Positions 18,231 through 27,986 of a stretch of 64,000 bases of DNA are shown here, piece by piece. Both the position numbers and the translations under genes were made by a program. How positions within the stretch are numbered: position 1 is the first letter of the stretch; every line of letters begins with the position of its first letter. The stretch lies in the NCBI RefSeq assembly GCF_900129135.1, contig NZ_FQVI01000001.1, positions 179,075-243,074 of the forward strand. The letters run 5' to 3'. The notes under the pieces were generated by a model, which saw only the letters and a list, made by a program, of their open reading frames with translations, was not told where the DNA came from and ran no database searches. The DNA comes from Lactonifactor longoviformis DSM 17459. GTDB lineage: Bacteria > Bacillota > Clostridia > Lachnospirales > Lachnospiraceae.

Positions 18231-19288
18231 CCTTGCGTCTCTCTTTCTTTCTTATCTATCAAGATATATTTCTTTCGTAATTGTCCACAGGCTCCATCAA
18301 TATCCCGGCCCATTTCTCTTCTAATAGTAACATTAATTCCGCATTTTTCAAGTTTATTTTGAAAATTAACTATAACTTTTTTATCGGACTGCACGAAATC
18401 CCGCTCCTTGACAGGATTTACCGGTATCAGATTCACATGGCAATTCAGCCCTTTCAGGAGTGCAGCAAGCTCTGCCGCGTCTTCCGGCGTGTCGTTTTTT
18501 CCTCCTACCAAACTGTACTCAAAGGTCAGGCGGCGGCCTGATTTCTCAAAGTAACTTCTGCATGCATCCATCAATTCTCCAAGTTCATACTTATTGGCTA
18601 CAGGCATCAGCTCCCTCCGCTTTTCCTGATTGGAGGCATGAAGAGAAATAGCCAATGTAATCTGAAGTTTTTCTTCAGCCAGCTGCCGGATCCTGGGTAC
18701 GATTCCGCAGGTAGATACTGTAATATTTCTCTGGCTGATATTCAGCCCTTTTTCATCGCTGAGCATGCGGATAAACCGCACCAGGTTGTCATAATTATCC
18801 AGGGGCTCTCCTGTTCCCATCACAACCACATTAGACACACGTTCTTTGGATAACTTCTGAATCTGGTAAATCTGATCCAGCATCTCTGACGGCAGCAGAT
18901 TTCTGGTCAGCCCTCCTATGCCTGAGGCACAAAACCGGCAGCCCATCCGGCAGCCCGCCTGAGAGGATATGCAGACAGAATTTCCGTGCTTATACTTCAT
19001 CAGCACACTCTCAATCACATTTCCATCCCCAAGGGCAAACAAGTATTTCTGTGTTCCGTCCTGTTTTGATGTTTGAACTTCCACGGGTTTCAGACAAGTA
19101 TATGGATATTCTTCCTCCAGTCTCTGTCTCAGATGCTGAGGCAGGTTTGTCATGCTTTCATAACTGTCCGCCAGTTTTACATGCAGCCACTGGTACAGCT
19201 GCTTTCCCCGAAAAGGCTTTTCCCCAAGTTCTGCCATTACATTCTGCAGTTCCTCAGCTGTCAATGATTTAATATCTAATCCTTCCAT
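18227..19288 (-). CDS. rlmN: Dual-specificity RNA methyltransferase RlmN
   Basis: RlmN is a radical SAM enzyme that methylates C2 of A2503 in 23S rRNA and A37 of some tRNAs. The 353-residue protein has the CRMGCRFCAS motif binding the 4Fe-4S cluster, VVMGTGEPLDNYDN, and the catalytic cysteine near the C terminus (DIDGACGQL). It is embedded in the murE-thiN operon, four bases overlapping stp and three bases after rsmB. Confidence 0.96.
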   Translation of the reverse strand: MEGLDIKSLTAEELQNVMAELGEKPFRGKQLYQWLHVKLADSYESMTNLPQHLRQRLEEEYPYTCLKPVEVQTSKQDGTQKYLFALGDGNVIESVLMKYKHGNSVCISSQAGCRMGCRFCASGIGGLTRNLLPSEMLDQIYQIQKLSKERVSNVVVMGTGEPLDNYDNLVRFIRMLSDEKGLNISQRNITVSTCGIVPRIRQLAEEKLQITLAISLHASNQEKRRELMPVANKYELGELMDACRSYFEKSGRRLTFEYSLVGGKNDTPEDAAELAALLKGLNCHVNLIPVNPVKERDFVQSDKKVIVNFQNKLEKCGINVTIRREMGRDIDGACGQLRKKYILIDKKERETQG

Positions 19289-19291
19289 CTC

Positions 19292-20641
19292 CTACACCCT
19301 TCTCAATCTGGCTATAAAGAACCCATCACTCTCATGAACCCCGGGCAGCAGCTGAAGATATCCCTGTCCGGTAGTCTCACTATGTAGCTCTTCACATAAG
19401 TAGGGATCCAGAGATTCCGGCTGAAAGGGATAATGATTGACAAACCAATGTATGTTGTCCTGGTTTTCCTCCCTTGCGATCGTACATGTACTATAAATCA
19501 GGATTCCCCCCGGCCGGACATAGGCTGCAGCATTTTCCAGTATCTTCCTCTGAAGCTTGATGATCTGTTCCTGCTTCTCAGGTGTCATCTTATATTTTAT
19601 ATCTGTCTTTCTCCCGATGACTCCCAGTCCGGAGCAGGGGACATCCGCCAAGACTATGTCTGCACTGCCGGCAGTCTCCTCCTCATAAACGCATGCGTCC
19701 CTGCAGACAGCTTCTATATTTACAGCATCTGCACGGCGAAAATTTTCTTCCATCAACTGTACTTTGTACTCGCTCACATCCCTGGCTTCCACATGGCCCT
19801 GTCCCTTCATCTTATCTGCCACATGGAGACTCTTTCCGCCGGGGGCTGCACACAGATCCAGAATTCTGTCCCCGGGGCTGGGGGCTGCTATCTCCCCTAC
19901 CAGCATAGAGCTGACATCCTGTACCTGTATTCTGCCCATGGTAAACGCATGAAGGGCCGGCAGATAATCATATTCAGAGATATAGTAAGCGGTTTTTATA
20001 TAAGGAGCCTTCTCCACTTTAACTCCCTGGCTTCTCAGGCTGGCTATGGTGTCTTCCGTAGAATTAAGATATTCCTGGCAGCGCACGGCCGTGGGACGTT
20101 CTTGTAAAAATGCCTTCAGTATAGTTTCTGTGGTCTCAAAGCCCAGCTGATCCAGCCATCGGACTACCAGCCATACCGGCATGGAGTAGGTAACTGAGAG
20201 ATATTCTACGTGGTGCTCCTTTGGAGGAAAAGCAAGCTTCCCCCGCTCCCTGGCTATAGTACGAAGTACCCCGTTCACAAACCCCTTCAGACTGTAAAAT
20301 CCTTTTTTCTGGGCAAGCTTTACAGCTTCGTTGCATACTGCGGAATCGGGAATGCTGTCCATATAGAGCAGCTGATAGACCCCGCTTCTGAGTATCTCCC
20401 TGATGACAGGCTTCATTTTATTCACCTTGACATTGGAAAACTGATTAATGATATAATCTATTTTAAGCCGATATTCCAAAGTTCCCTCACACACTCTGGT
20501 AATAAAAGACCGGTCCTGCTTTGACAGATACTGGTATTTCCCCAGAGTATTGCGGATTGCAATATGGCTGTATTCCCCCTCTTTGTTCACTTGCAGTAAG
20601 ATTCCCAGGATCAGTTCCCTGGTATTGATACTATTAATCAT
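19292..20641 (-). CDS. rsmB: 16S rRNA (cytosine-967-C5)-methyltransferase
   Basis: RsmB forms m5C967 in 16S rRNA. The 449-residue protein has an N-terminal NusB-like helical domain (about 1-150) and a C-terminal SAM-dependent domain with LDLCAAPGGKSLH, DVPCSGLGVIGRK (catalytic PCS) and YSTCTIAREEN (second cysteine). Its start overlaps the preceding metalloprotease gene by eight bases. Confidence 0.95.
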   Translation of the reverse strand: MINSINTRELILGILLQVNKEGEYSHIAIRNTLGKYQYLSKQDRSFITRVCEGTLEYRLKIDYIINQFSNVKVNKMKPVIREILRSGVYQLLYMDSIPDSAVCNEAVKLAQKKGFYSLKGFVNGVLRTIARERGKLAFPPKEHHVEYLSVTYSMPVWLVVRWLDQLGFETTETILKAFLQERPTAVRCQEYLNSTEDTIASLRSQGVKVEKAPYIKTAYYISEYDYLPALHAFTMGRIQVQDVSSMLVGEIAAPSPGDRILDLCAAPGGKSLHVADKMKGQGHVEARDVSEYKVQLMEENFRRADAVNIEAVCRDACVYEEETAGSADIVLADVPCSGLGVIGRKTDIKYKMTPEKQEQIIKLQRKILENAAAYVRPGGILIYSTCTIAREENQDNIHWFVNHYPFQPESLDPYLCEELHSETTGQGYLQLLPGVHESDGFFIARLRRV

Positions 20642-21344
20642 CCCTTCTTGTTCCTCCTGCGAGTATCAGCAAACGCAGCAGCTGTAATATGGAGGATGCG
20701 AGTGCTGCTACATATGTCAGCGCTGCAGCCTTCAGAACTTTTCTGCCGCCTCTTAACTCCTCTTCTCTTAAAATTCCTGTTTCCTGCAGCATTGCAAGGG
20801 CCCTTCTGGAGGCATTGGTCTCCACCGGAAGGGTCACCAGCTGAAATGCCACTGCTGCTGTAAATAATACAATCCCCAATGTCAGCAATGATGGTACGGA
20901 AAAGATCAGACCGGCAAAGAATAACGGCCAGGACAGGGCTGAGCCCAGATTTGCCACAGGAACAATAGCGCCCCTGACCGTCAAAGGAAGATACTGTCTG
21001 TTATGCTGTACCGCATGTCCGCATTCATGGGCGGCTACACAGACAGCAGCCACAGATGTGCTGCCGTATACGCTTCCCGACAGCCGCAGTACTTTTGTTC
21101 TGGGATCATAGTGATCGGTAAGGTTTCCCCCGGTCCGCTCAATATGCACGTCATGAATCCCCGCATACTGCAGTATTCTCTGTGCTGCTTCCGCTCCTGT
21201 GATTCTGCTGCGGTTCTCTATCCTGCTGTACCGGCCAAATGTGCTGTTCATACTCGCCGATGCCCATACACAGATAAGAAGTCCAATAATAATCAGTAAA
21301 TACGTAGGATCAAAGCCCCAATAATATCCTGTCCCAAATGGCAT
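20634..21344 (-). CDS. Membrane zinc metalloprotease of the YugP family
   Basis: This 236-residue membrane protein has an N-terminal hydrophobic segment (about 12-30), the zinc-binding motif AHECGHAVQH near residue 105 and two or three further hydrophobic segments, with LVTLPVETNASRRAL between them. This is the pattern of the neutral zinc metallopeptidase family (Pfam Zn_peptidase_2, B. subtilis YugP). The biological substrate is not known. It is regularly found next to fmt and rsmB, as here. Confidence 0.9.
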   Translation of the reverse strand: MPFGTGYYWGFDPTYLLIIIGLLICVWASASMNSTFGRYSRIENRSRITGAEAAQRILQYAGIHDVHIERTGGNLTDHYDPRTKVLRLSGSVYGSTSVAAVCVAAHECGHAVQHNRQYLPLTVRGAIVPVANLGSALSWPLFFAGLIFSVPSLLTLGIVLFTAAVAFQLVTLPVETNASRRALAMLQETGILREEELRGGRKVLKAAALTYVAALASSILQLLRLLILAGGTRRDD

Positions 21345-21348
21345 ACCA

Positions 21349-22293
21349 TCACTCCTTGCTGTCTTTCAATCTCGTTCCCTCAGGGATCTCATATCCCCTC
21401 AGAAACGCCCCTGCTTCCATTCTTTTCTTTCCTTCCAGCTGCAGTTCTTTCACACACAAGACCTTATCTCCTGTCTGGATATAAAGCCCTGTTTTATCTG
21501 TACGTACCACTTCACCCGGCTCTTTCCCGGATTCCTCAGAAAGCACATCTGCCTCCCATATTTTCAGGGTTTTCCCCTGAAGATACGTATAGGCACTAGG
21601 CCACGGATTCAGCCCCCGGATCAGCTGTTCTATGGTCTTTGCCTTTTCTTCCCATTGGATACATCCCATTTTTTTATCTATCATACTGGCATATGCCGTC
21701 GGACTTTCTTCCGGCTGCTTCTCGTAGACTGCTGTCTCATTTTCAATAGACGGCAGAGTCTGCACACACAGCCTGGCGCCAGCTTTGGCCAGTTTGTCAA
21801 AGAGACTTCCGCCGGTTTCCTTGTCCTCCAGAGGCACAATTTCCTTGGAAATCATATCGCCGGTATCCAAACCCGCATCCATTTTCATAATTGTTACCCC
21901 GGACTCTTTCTCTCCGTCGATGACAGCCCATTGGATAGGAGCCGCACCTCTGTATTTGGGAAGGAGAGAGCCATGGACATTGATGCAACCAAAGGGGGCA
22001 AGCTCCAGTATCTCCTGAGGTATAATCTGGCCAAAGGCAACTACCACAATTATCTGAGGTTCCAGTTTTCTTAAAATCTGGATAAATTCCGGGTCTCTGA
22101 CTTTTTTAGGCTGATACACAGCCAGTCCCCGGGCAATAGCAGCCTGCTTTACCGGCGGGGCCATAAGGTTCTTCCCTCTTCCTTTTGGTTTGTCCGGCTG
22201 GGTCACTACACCGGCAATGTCATGGCCGGCTTCTATCAGAGCCTCCAGTGTGCCTACCGCAAAATCCGGGGTTCCCATAAAGACGATTCTCAT
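21349..22293 (-). CDS. fmt: Methionyl-tRNA formyltransferase
   Basis: Fmt formylates initiator Met-tRNA using 10-formyltetrahydrofolate. The 314-residue protein shows the N-terminal MGTPDFAVGTLEALI, the catalytic HGSLLPKYRGAAPIQWAV region with the His and an upstream Asn, MDAGLDTGDM, and a C-terminal OB-like tRNA-binding domain. It overlaps def by four bases; deformylation and formylation genes paired in this way are typical. Confidence 0.96.
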   Translation of the reverse strand: MRIVFMGTPDFAVGTLEALIEAGHDIAGVVTQPDKPKGRGKNLMAPPVKQAAIARGLAVYQPKKVRDPEFIQILRKLEPQIIVVVAFGQIIPQEILELAPFGCINVHGSLLPKYRGAAPIQWAVIDGEKESGVTIMKMDAGLDTGDMISKEIVPLEDKETGGSLFDKLAKAGARLCVQTLPSIENETAVYEKQPEESPTAYASMIDKKMGCIQWEEKAKTIEQLIRGLNPWPSAYTYLQGKTLKIWEADVLSEESGKEPGEVVRTDKTGLYIQTGDKVLCVKELQLEGKKRMEAGAFLRGYEIPEGTRLKDSKE

Positions 22294-22772
22294 TCTTCTT
22301 CCTCCTCGTATTCCGCATTAGTACTGTGGAGATCACCTTCCACCAGGTCTGTATAAAGTTTGCCGTCCAGATGATCCAGCTCATGACAGATAGCTCTTGC
22401 CAGCAGATCGGTGCCTTCCAGAATAAATTCTTCCATATTTTCATCTAAGGCTTTCACTTTCACCCAGTCTGGTCTTGTAACCTGTCCGGCCATGCCGGGC
22501 ACACTTAAGCACCCCTCATCCCCTGTCTGTTCCCCTGACGTCTCCAGAATCTCCGGATTGATATAAGCCCTGGGGCTGCCGTCTGTATCAATGACAACAA
22601 TTCTTTTCAGGACACCTACCTGAGGTGCCGCAAGCCCCACACCCATTTCCTCATACATGGTATCAAACATATCGTCTATCAATTCTTGAATCTTTGGTGT
22701 CATCTCCTCCACCGGTCTGCACTTTTTGTTCAAAATAGGATCTCCCTGCACTCTTATCTTTCTTAACGCCAT
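22290..22772 (-). CDS. def: Peptide deformylase
   Basis: This metalloenzyme removes the N-formyl group from new proteins. All three family motifs are visible in the 160-residue protein: GVGLAAPQVG, EGCLSVPG with the metal-binding cysteine, and CHELDHLDG with the two histidines and catalytic glutamate. The C terminus is acidic. It is translationally coupled to fmt. Confidence 0.97.
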   Translation of the reverse strand: MALRKIRVQGDPILNKKCRPVEEMTPKIQELIDDMFDTMYEEMGVGLAAPQVGVLKRIVVIDTDGSPRAYINPEILETSGEQTGDEGCLSVPGMAGQVTRPDWVKVKALDENMEEFILEGTDLLARAICHELDHLDGKLYTDLVEGDLHSTNAEYEEEEE

Positions 22773-22801
22773 ACCTGTCCTCTCCTTACTATATTTATAG
22801 T

Positions 22802-25027
22802 TTATACATTAAAATCAAATTGAACCGTAATCTTGTCAAATCCTTTATTTATTCTGATATAACGCTCCAGCTGGTTTTTTATCCATATCAGCCGTTCATT
22901 CTCCCCGTGCTTCAGATAAAGTACCATACGATACATATCATTTACTTTGGAAATATTCTCCGGTGCCGGCCCTATCAGCTGCAGCTCACTCTTTGGATAA
23001 ATCTTTTGAATATACTTTCCTATATAATGCATTCCCTGCTGTAAAAGCGACTCATCCCTGCAGGCGCCCCGTATGGCGAGCATTGAGGCTGCGGGAGGGT
23101 ATCCCATGAGCAGTCTGTATGAGATTTCTTCCCTGTAAAATTCTTCATAGTCCTGATGTACAGACGCCTGAATGCTGTAGTGTTCCGGGTGATACGTCTG
23201 AATCACAGCTTCCCCTGGATTTTTTCCCCTTCCGGCTCTCCCCACTGCCTGCGTCAGCAGCTGAAAGGTCCTCTCACTGGCTCTGTAATTCTCTGCAAAT
23301 AAAGACATATCTGCGGCGAGAACGCCTACCAGAGTCACTTTCGGAAAATCATGGCCTTTTACTATCATCTGGGTTCCCACCAGAATATCGGCTTCTTTAT
23401 TGGCAAAAGCGGCAAGAATTGTCTCATGTCCATTCTTTCCCTTGGTAGTATCCAGATCCATTCTCAAAATCCTTGCCCTGGGGAACATCTTCTTTACAAT
23501 CTCTTCTATCTGCTGGGTCCCTGCACGGAATCCTCCAATATAGGGAGAACCGCATTCAGGACATCCGGAGAGACTTGGCGTCTCATATCCGCAGTAATGG
23601 CATACCAGCCTCCCATGGCTGTGAATAGACAGCGACACATCACAGTGGGGACATTTTACTACGAAGCCGCAGGACCGGCAGGCCACAAACCCGGAGTAGC
23701 CCCGCCGATTGAGAAACAGCATAATCTGCTCCCGGTTATCCAGGCGCTCCTGGATCTTATCCCGGAGCAATTTACTTATAATAGATCGATTTCCTGTTTT
23801 TAATTCTTCCCGCAAATCTACAGTATATACCATCGGAAGGCTGCTTCCCGCAAAACGGGAAGACAGGGAAACCATATGATAGATTCCCTGCTGCCCTTTA
23901 TAATAGGAATCTACGGAGGGAGTAGCGGACCCCATAAGGACATATGCCCCTTCCATTCGGGCCCTCTCTATGGCCACATCCCTGGCATGGTATCTGGGAG
24001 TGCTTTCGCTGATATAGGAGGATTCGTGTTCCTCGTCTATAATAATCAGCCCCAGCTTCTGGAATGGTGTAAACAAGGCGGAACGGGGACCCACCATGAT
24101 CTGTATCTTCCCCTCTCTTGCCCTTTCAAACTGGTCAAACCGCTCTCCCTGGGACATTCTGGAGTTAATCACAGAAACGCGTTCTCCAAACCGAAGGTAA
24201 AACCGTCGTACCGTCTGATAAGTGAGGGCAATTTCTGGAATCAGAACAATGATTTCCCTTCCCTCCTCCAGAATTCTCTGAATCATCTCCATATAGATCA
24301 GCGTTTTTCCGCTTCCCGTAATTCCGTGAAGCAGACAGGGCCTTGGAACCTCTGAAGCCCATTCCTCAGCAATCCGTACCGCTGCTGTCCTCTGCTCCTC
24401 GGTTAAAGAAATCTGTTCCTCATTTCCCTCCACTGGCCCCAGAGGATTCCGGTACACGGTTGACACTTCCTCGGCTACTGCGCCATTTTCTATCATTTTC
24501 CTGACAGCGGCCGGAGAAACATGAAGTGCTTTTATCGCAAATTCATAATCCATATCTCCATTTTCCAGAATTGCTGACAGCAGCCTGGCTCTGGCCGCAT
24601 ATTTTTTTCTTTCTAATTCTATAAGCAACTCCTCTGCCTCTTTGGGGGGCAAAACAAGCCTTAACCTTTTTTTCTCCTTTGCCTTCATCTTTTTTTTCAC
24701 AGGAAGAACTGTTTTCAATGCCTGATTCATAGTTGAACCATACTGCTCACGAATCCATGCCGCCAGCGCTATCAGTTTAGACTCCACCGTAATTCCCCCG
24801 GATTCAGGGCCCAGAATTTCTTTCATTTTTTCGGTGTCATACCGCGCGTCCACGGAGATGCCTGTTACATACCCTGTAATCTCCCGGTTACCTTTCCCAA
24901 AAGGAACCCTAACCTGCATGCCGATGCAGATGTCTTCTCTGAGAGCCTCCGGTATCTTATACTGAAAAGTACGATCCAACTTTTCCTGAGAAATATCTAC
25001 AATTATATCTGCATACCATTCGTTCAT
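22802..25027 (-). CDS. priA: Primosomal replication restart helicase PriA
   Basis: PriA recognises stalled forks and loads the replicative helicase. The 741-residue protein has an N-terminal DNA-binding domain, the helicase Walker A motif GITGSGKT near residue 235, the DEEH box, and an inserted zinc-binding region with paired CxxC motifs (CRSCGFVVKCPHC, CHYCG, CPECG) holding eight cysteines. Helicase motifs V and VI (GTQMIVKGHDFP, QAVGRAGRG) follow. It lies between murE and def. Confidence 0.96.
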   Translation of the reverse strand: MNEWYADIIVDISQEKLDRTFQYKIPEALREDICIGMQVRVPFGKGNREITGYVTGISVDARYDTEKMKEILGPESGGITVESKLIALAAWIREQYGSTMNQALKTVLPVKKKMKAKEKKRLRLVLPPKEAEELLIELERKKYAARARLLSAILENGDMDYEFAIKALHVSPAAVRKMIENGAVAEEVSTVYRNPLGPVEGNEEQISLTEEQRTAAVRIAEEWASEVPRPCLLHGITGSGKTLIYMEMIQRILEEGREIIVLIPEIALTYQTVRRFYLRFGERVSVINSRMSQGERFDQFERAREGKIQIMVGPRSALFTPFQKLGLIIIDEEHESSYISESTPRYHARDVAIERARMEGAYVLMGSATPSVDSYYKGQQGIYHMVSLSSRFAGSSLPMVYTVDLREELKTGNRSIISKLLRDKIQERLDNREQIMLFLNRRGYSGFVACRSCGFVVKCPHCDVSLSIHSHGRLVCHYCGYETPSLSGCPECGSPYIGGFRAGTQQIEEIVKKMFPRARILRMDLDTTKGKNGHETILAAFANKEADILVGTQMIVKGHDFPKVTLVGVLAADMSLFAENYRASERTFQLLTQAVGRAGRGKNPGEAVIQTYHPEHYSIQASVHQDYEEFYREEISYRLLMGYPPAASMLAIRGACRDESLLQQGMHYIGKYIQKIYPKSELQLIGPAPENISKVNDMYRMVLYLKHGENERLIWIKNQLERYIRINKGFDKITVQFDFNV

Positions 25028-25031
25028 TTTA

Positions 25032-26489
25032 TTAGTTTCCTGCCAGAATATCAGCGATCAGAACCCTCTCATCCATTGGATATTTTTTTCCGTTAATCTC
25101 CTGGTAATCTTCATGCCCTTTTCCGGCCAATACTATAATATCTCCAGGCTCGCCGTGATGAATCGCATAGGCGATTGCTTCCTTTCTGTCAGCGATCTCT
25201 ATATGCTTTCCGTCTGTTTTTTGGATTCCGGTCACAATATCGTCCATAATTGCCTGAGGGTCCTCATTTCTGGGATTATCTGAAGTAATAATCGTAAGAT
25301 CTGCCAGTCTTCCGGAAACCTCCCCCATCTCGTACCTGCGCATCCTGGACCGATTTCCTCCGCATCCGAACACACAGACAAGACGGTGCGGATGATATTC
25401 CCGCAGGGTATCTAAAAGACTCTCCAGGCTCATAGCATTATGGGCATAGTCTATCATCAGTGTAAAATCATCAGACACTTTGACCATTTCCACCCTGCCT
25501 TTTACCTTCGCTGACTTCAGCGCCTTTTTAATATTTTCCTCTGATACCTGAAAATGCCGGCAGATTGCAATTGCCGTAAGAGAATTATAGATACTGAACT
25601 TTCCCGGTATATCAATCTCCACAGGGAACTCCAGCAGTCCTTTCACATCATAGCTGATGCCAAGATACCCTGGACGGGCAACCATATGGGCATTAACCGC
25701 TCTGAGATCTGCATTGCCGCCAAAGCCAAAGGTCTCCAGCCTGCAGGTAGCGTCCTTAATAATTTGTTCCAGATGTTCATCATCTGCATTAACAATGCCT
25801 ACCCGGCACTGTCTGAGCAGCATAGCTTTGCACTGGAGATAATGTTCAAAACTTGTATGCTCATTTGGTCCTATATGATCCGGCTCAATATTGGTAAAGA
25901 TTCCGTAATCAAAGGTAAATCCCGCTGTCCGGTGAAGCATCAGCCCCTGAGAGGAAACCTCCATCACAACGCAGTCGCATCCCGCCTCCACCATCATGGA
26001 AAAATACTTCTGTATCACATAAGACTCCGGGGTAGTGTTGGCTGCTGGAATAACTCTGTCCCCAATAATAGCTTCTATGGTGCCTATAAGTCCCACCTTA
26101 TATCCGGCGTTTTCCAAAATAGACTTTACCATATATGTGGTGGTTGTTTTGCCCTTTGTGCCAGTGATCCCAATGGTCTTAAGCTTTTGGGCAGGATGAT
26201 CGAAATAAGCTGCTGAAATGCATGCCAGAGCATATCTGGTATCCTCCACCCGAATAACCGTTACGTGGTCCGGCACAGACACCTCTTCTTCCACGATAAG
26301 AACCGATGCCCCCCTCTCTACTACATCAGGTACAAATCTGTGTCCGTCTGACACAGCCCCCCTGATGCATACAAAAAGAGAGCCTTCGACCACTTTTCTG
26401 GAATCAAAGACCACATCCTCTACCTGTATATCTGTTGTCCCCTGGCAACAGGTATATTCTATTTGTTCTAATAACGAAGATAATTTCAT
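25032..26489 (-). CDS. murE: UDP-MurNAc-tripeptide ligase MurE (meso-diaminopimelate type)
   Basis: MurE adds the third amino acid to the peptidoglycan stem peptide. The 485-residue protein has the Mur ligase ATP loop GTKGKTTTTYMV, NIEPDHIGPNEH, DYAHNAMSLE and the DNPR sequence (TSDNPRNEDP) that selects meso-diaminopimelate rather than lysine. I place the start at the ATG at 26489, seven bases after GGAGG; a TTG two codons upstream is possible but less likely. It opens the long operon that ends at thiN and is unusual in lying outside the dcw cluster. Confidence 0.95.
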   Translation of the reverse strand: MKLSSLLEQIEYTCCQGTTDIQVEDVVFDSRKVVEGSLFVCIRGAVSDGHRFVPDVVERGASVLIVEEEVSVPDHVTVIRVEDTRYALACISAAYFDHPAQKLKTIGITGTKGKTTTTYMVKSILENAGYKVGLIGTIEAIIGDRVIPAANTTPESYVIQKYFSMMVEAGCDCVVMEVSSQGLMLHRTAGFTFDYGIFTNIEPDHIGPNEHTSFEHYLQCKAMLLRQCRVGIVNADDEHLEQIIKDATCRLETFGFGGNADLRAVNAHMVARPGYLGISYDVKGLLEFPVEIDIPGKFSIYNSLTAIAICRHFQVSEENIKKALKSAKVKGRVEMVKVSDDFTLMIDYAHNAMSLESLLDTLREYHPHRLVCVFGCGGNRSRMRRYEMGEVSGRLADLTIITSDNPRNEDPQAIMDDIVTGIQKTDGKHIEIADRKEAIAYAIHHGEPGDIIVLAGKGHEDYQEINGKKYPMDERVLIADILAGN

Positions 26490-26613
26490 GTGCAATCCTC
26501 CATACCTTTTATCTTATTCTTTATTATGCAGGAGATACCACCTGCCCGCTCACAGGACATGCCCAAAGAACTGTCCCTGGGTATTCTATATAATATAAGA
26601 AATTCTAAGTAAC

Positions 26614-26642
26614 AGAATACCACATGAACCCATAATTTTCAA
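26614..26642 (-). promoter_or_regulatory. murE operon promoter (sigma-A type)
   Basis: Minus strand TTGAAA (26637-26642), 17-base spacer, TATTCT (26614-26619). The leader of about 120 bases contains a GCAGG/CCTGC mini-hairpin (26530-26547) but no riboswitch that I recognise. Confidence 0.6.
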
Positions 26643-26756
26643 TCAGGCATACCTTTGCTTTTCCTTTCCTTAGGATTCTTTTCCGCTTTTCTTAAGATAG
26701 TTTCCATATTATTTATAATTTGTACATACTTTTATCACATTTTGTCTATATAATGA

Positions 26757-26834
26757 ATCTTGGATAGTTGATAAACCACTCACTATCTCCCCCCTCAAGT
26801 TGGAAAAGCCCGGTACTCGCGTATCGGGTTTTTT
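26757..26834 (+). ncRNA. Candidate small RNA with two hairpins, ending in an intrinsic terminator
   Basis: A TATAAT box (26749-26754, weak -35) is followed by about 80 bases. GATAGT (26763-26768) pairs with ACTATC (26782-26787), and CCCGGTAC (26809-26816) pairs with GTATCGGG (26821-26828), followed by TTTTTT. No ORF of useful size is present. The arcC promoter starts directly behind the terminator, so this unit appears to be separate from arcC. It could also be a terminated leader; the class is unknown. Confidence 0.45.
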
Positions 26835-26835
26835 C

Positions 26836-26864
26836 TTGCTTTTTCCTATTTTTCACACTATAAT
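26836..26864 (+). promoter_or_regulatory. arcC promoter (sigma-A type)
   Basis: TTGCTT (26836-26841), 17-base spacer, TATAAT (26859-26864). It gives a leader of about 33 bases with GAGAGG before the arcC ATG. Confidence 0.75.
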
Positions 26865-26903
26865 GGGACATAGAATATTACACCATTAAGAGAGGTATAT
26901 TAT

Positions 26904-27833
26904 ATGAAAAAAACAATAGTTGTAGTTGCTCTGGGACACAGGGCACTGGGCACTACTCTTCCTGAGCAGAAGCAGGCAACAAAGGAGACTGCGAAAGCAA
27001 TCGCCGATCTCGTCGAGTGCGGCGCTCAGGTGGTTATCTCCCACAGCAATGCGCCTCAGGTAGGTATGATCCATACTGCCATGAATGAATTCGGAAAAGT
27101 ACATCCCGATTATACCTTTGCGCCTATGTCCGTATGCTCTGCCATGAGCCAGGGCTATATCGGATATGATATCCAGAACTCCATCCGTGCCGAGCTGCTT
27201 AAACGGGGAATCTATAAACCGGTATGTACGGTTTTAACACAGGTAAAGGTAGATCCCTACGATGACGCTTTCCATGAACCCACGAAGATCATTGGCCGTT
27301 ATCTCACAGAGGAGGAGGCTGAGGCTGAAGAGGCAAAAGGCAATTATGTTATAAAAGAAAAAGAAGGATACCGGAGAATCGTAGCCGCACCAAAGCCTCA
27401 GGAAATTATTGAGCTTGATTCTATTAAGGCCCTCCTGGATAAAGGACAGATTGTAATCGCCTGCGGCGGGGGCGGAATTCCCGTTCTGGAACAAGGGGTG
27501 GAGCTACACGGTGCCAGTGCTGTTATTGAAAAGGATCTGTCCAGCGGAAAGCTTGCTGAGCTCCTGGAGGCGGATCAACTCCTTATTCTGACAAGTGTGG
27601 AGAAGGTTGCTCTGAATTATCAGTCCGATTCCGAAGAACTGATTGGCAGTATTTCTTTGGAGCAGGCAAAAAAATATATGGAAGAGGGTCATTTTGAACC
27701 CAGTACCATGCTGCCTAAGTTTGAGGCTGCCGTCTCCTTCCTGGAAAAGGGACAGGGCCGAAGGGCTGTTATCACGTCCATCACAAAGGCGAAAGACGGT
27801 TTTCTGGGCAAAACAGGAACTGTTATCCAGTAA
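26904..27833 (+). CDS. arcC: Carbamate kinase
   Basis: This 309-residue amino acid kinase transfers phosphate from carbamoyl phosphate to ADP, giving ATP plus carbamate, which breaks down to ammonia and CO2. Family signatures are SHSNAPQVGMI, the ACGGGGIPV loop, EKDLSSGKLAELL and the C-terminal GRRAVITS. The N-terminal loop reads ALGHRALG where many family members have ALGGNAL; other clostridial carbamate kinases share such variants. No arginine deiminase or ornithine transcarbamoylase gene is nearby; the next genes belong to corrinoid methyl transfer. It has its own promoter and terminator. Confidence 0.92.
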   Translation: MKKTIVVVALGHRALGTTLPEQKQATKETAKAIADLVECGAQVVISHSNAPQVGMIHTAMNEFGKVHPDYTFAPMSVCSAMSQGYIGYDIQNSIRAELLKRGIYKPVCTVLTQVKVDPYDDAFHEPTKIIGRYLTEEEAEAEEAKGNYVIKEKEGYRRIVAAPKPQEIIELDSIKALLDKGQIVIACGGGGIPVLEQGVELHGASAVIEKDLSSGKLAELLEADQLLILTSVEKVALNYQSDSEELIGSISLEQAKKYMEEGHFEPSTMLPKFEAAVSFLEKGQGRRAVITSITKAKDGFLGKTGTVIQ

Positions 27834-27863
27834 GTACGCTTACTTCTATATGTACAAAAATGC

Positions 27864-27895
27864 AGAGAATGCCGGGGAAGGCATTCTCTTTTTTT
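27864..27895 (+). terminator. arcC terminator
   Basis: AGAGAATGCC (27864-27873) pairs with GGCATTCTCT (27880-27889), followed by a T run. Confidence 0.9.
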
Positions 27896-27986
27896 ACAAT
27901 TTTCTTTGTCCCAAGCGTAATTTTTCTTATAAAATCGGCACTTTCTTCTCTTCCTACACATTGTATGAAAAGATTCAAAATTTGCC

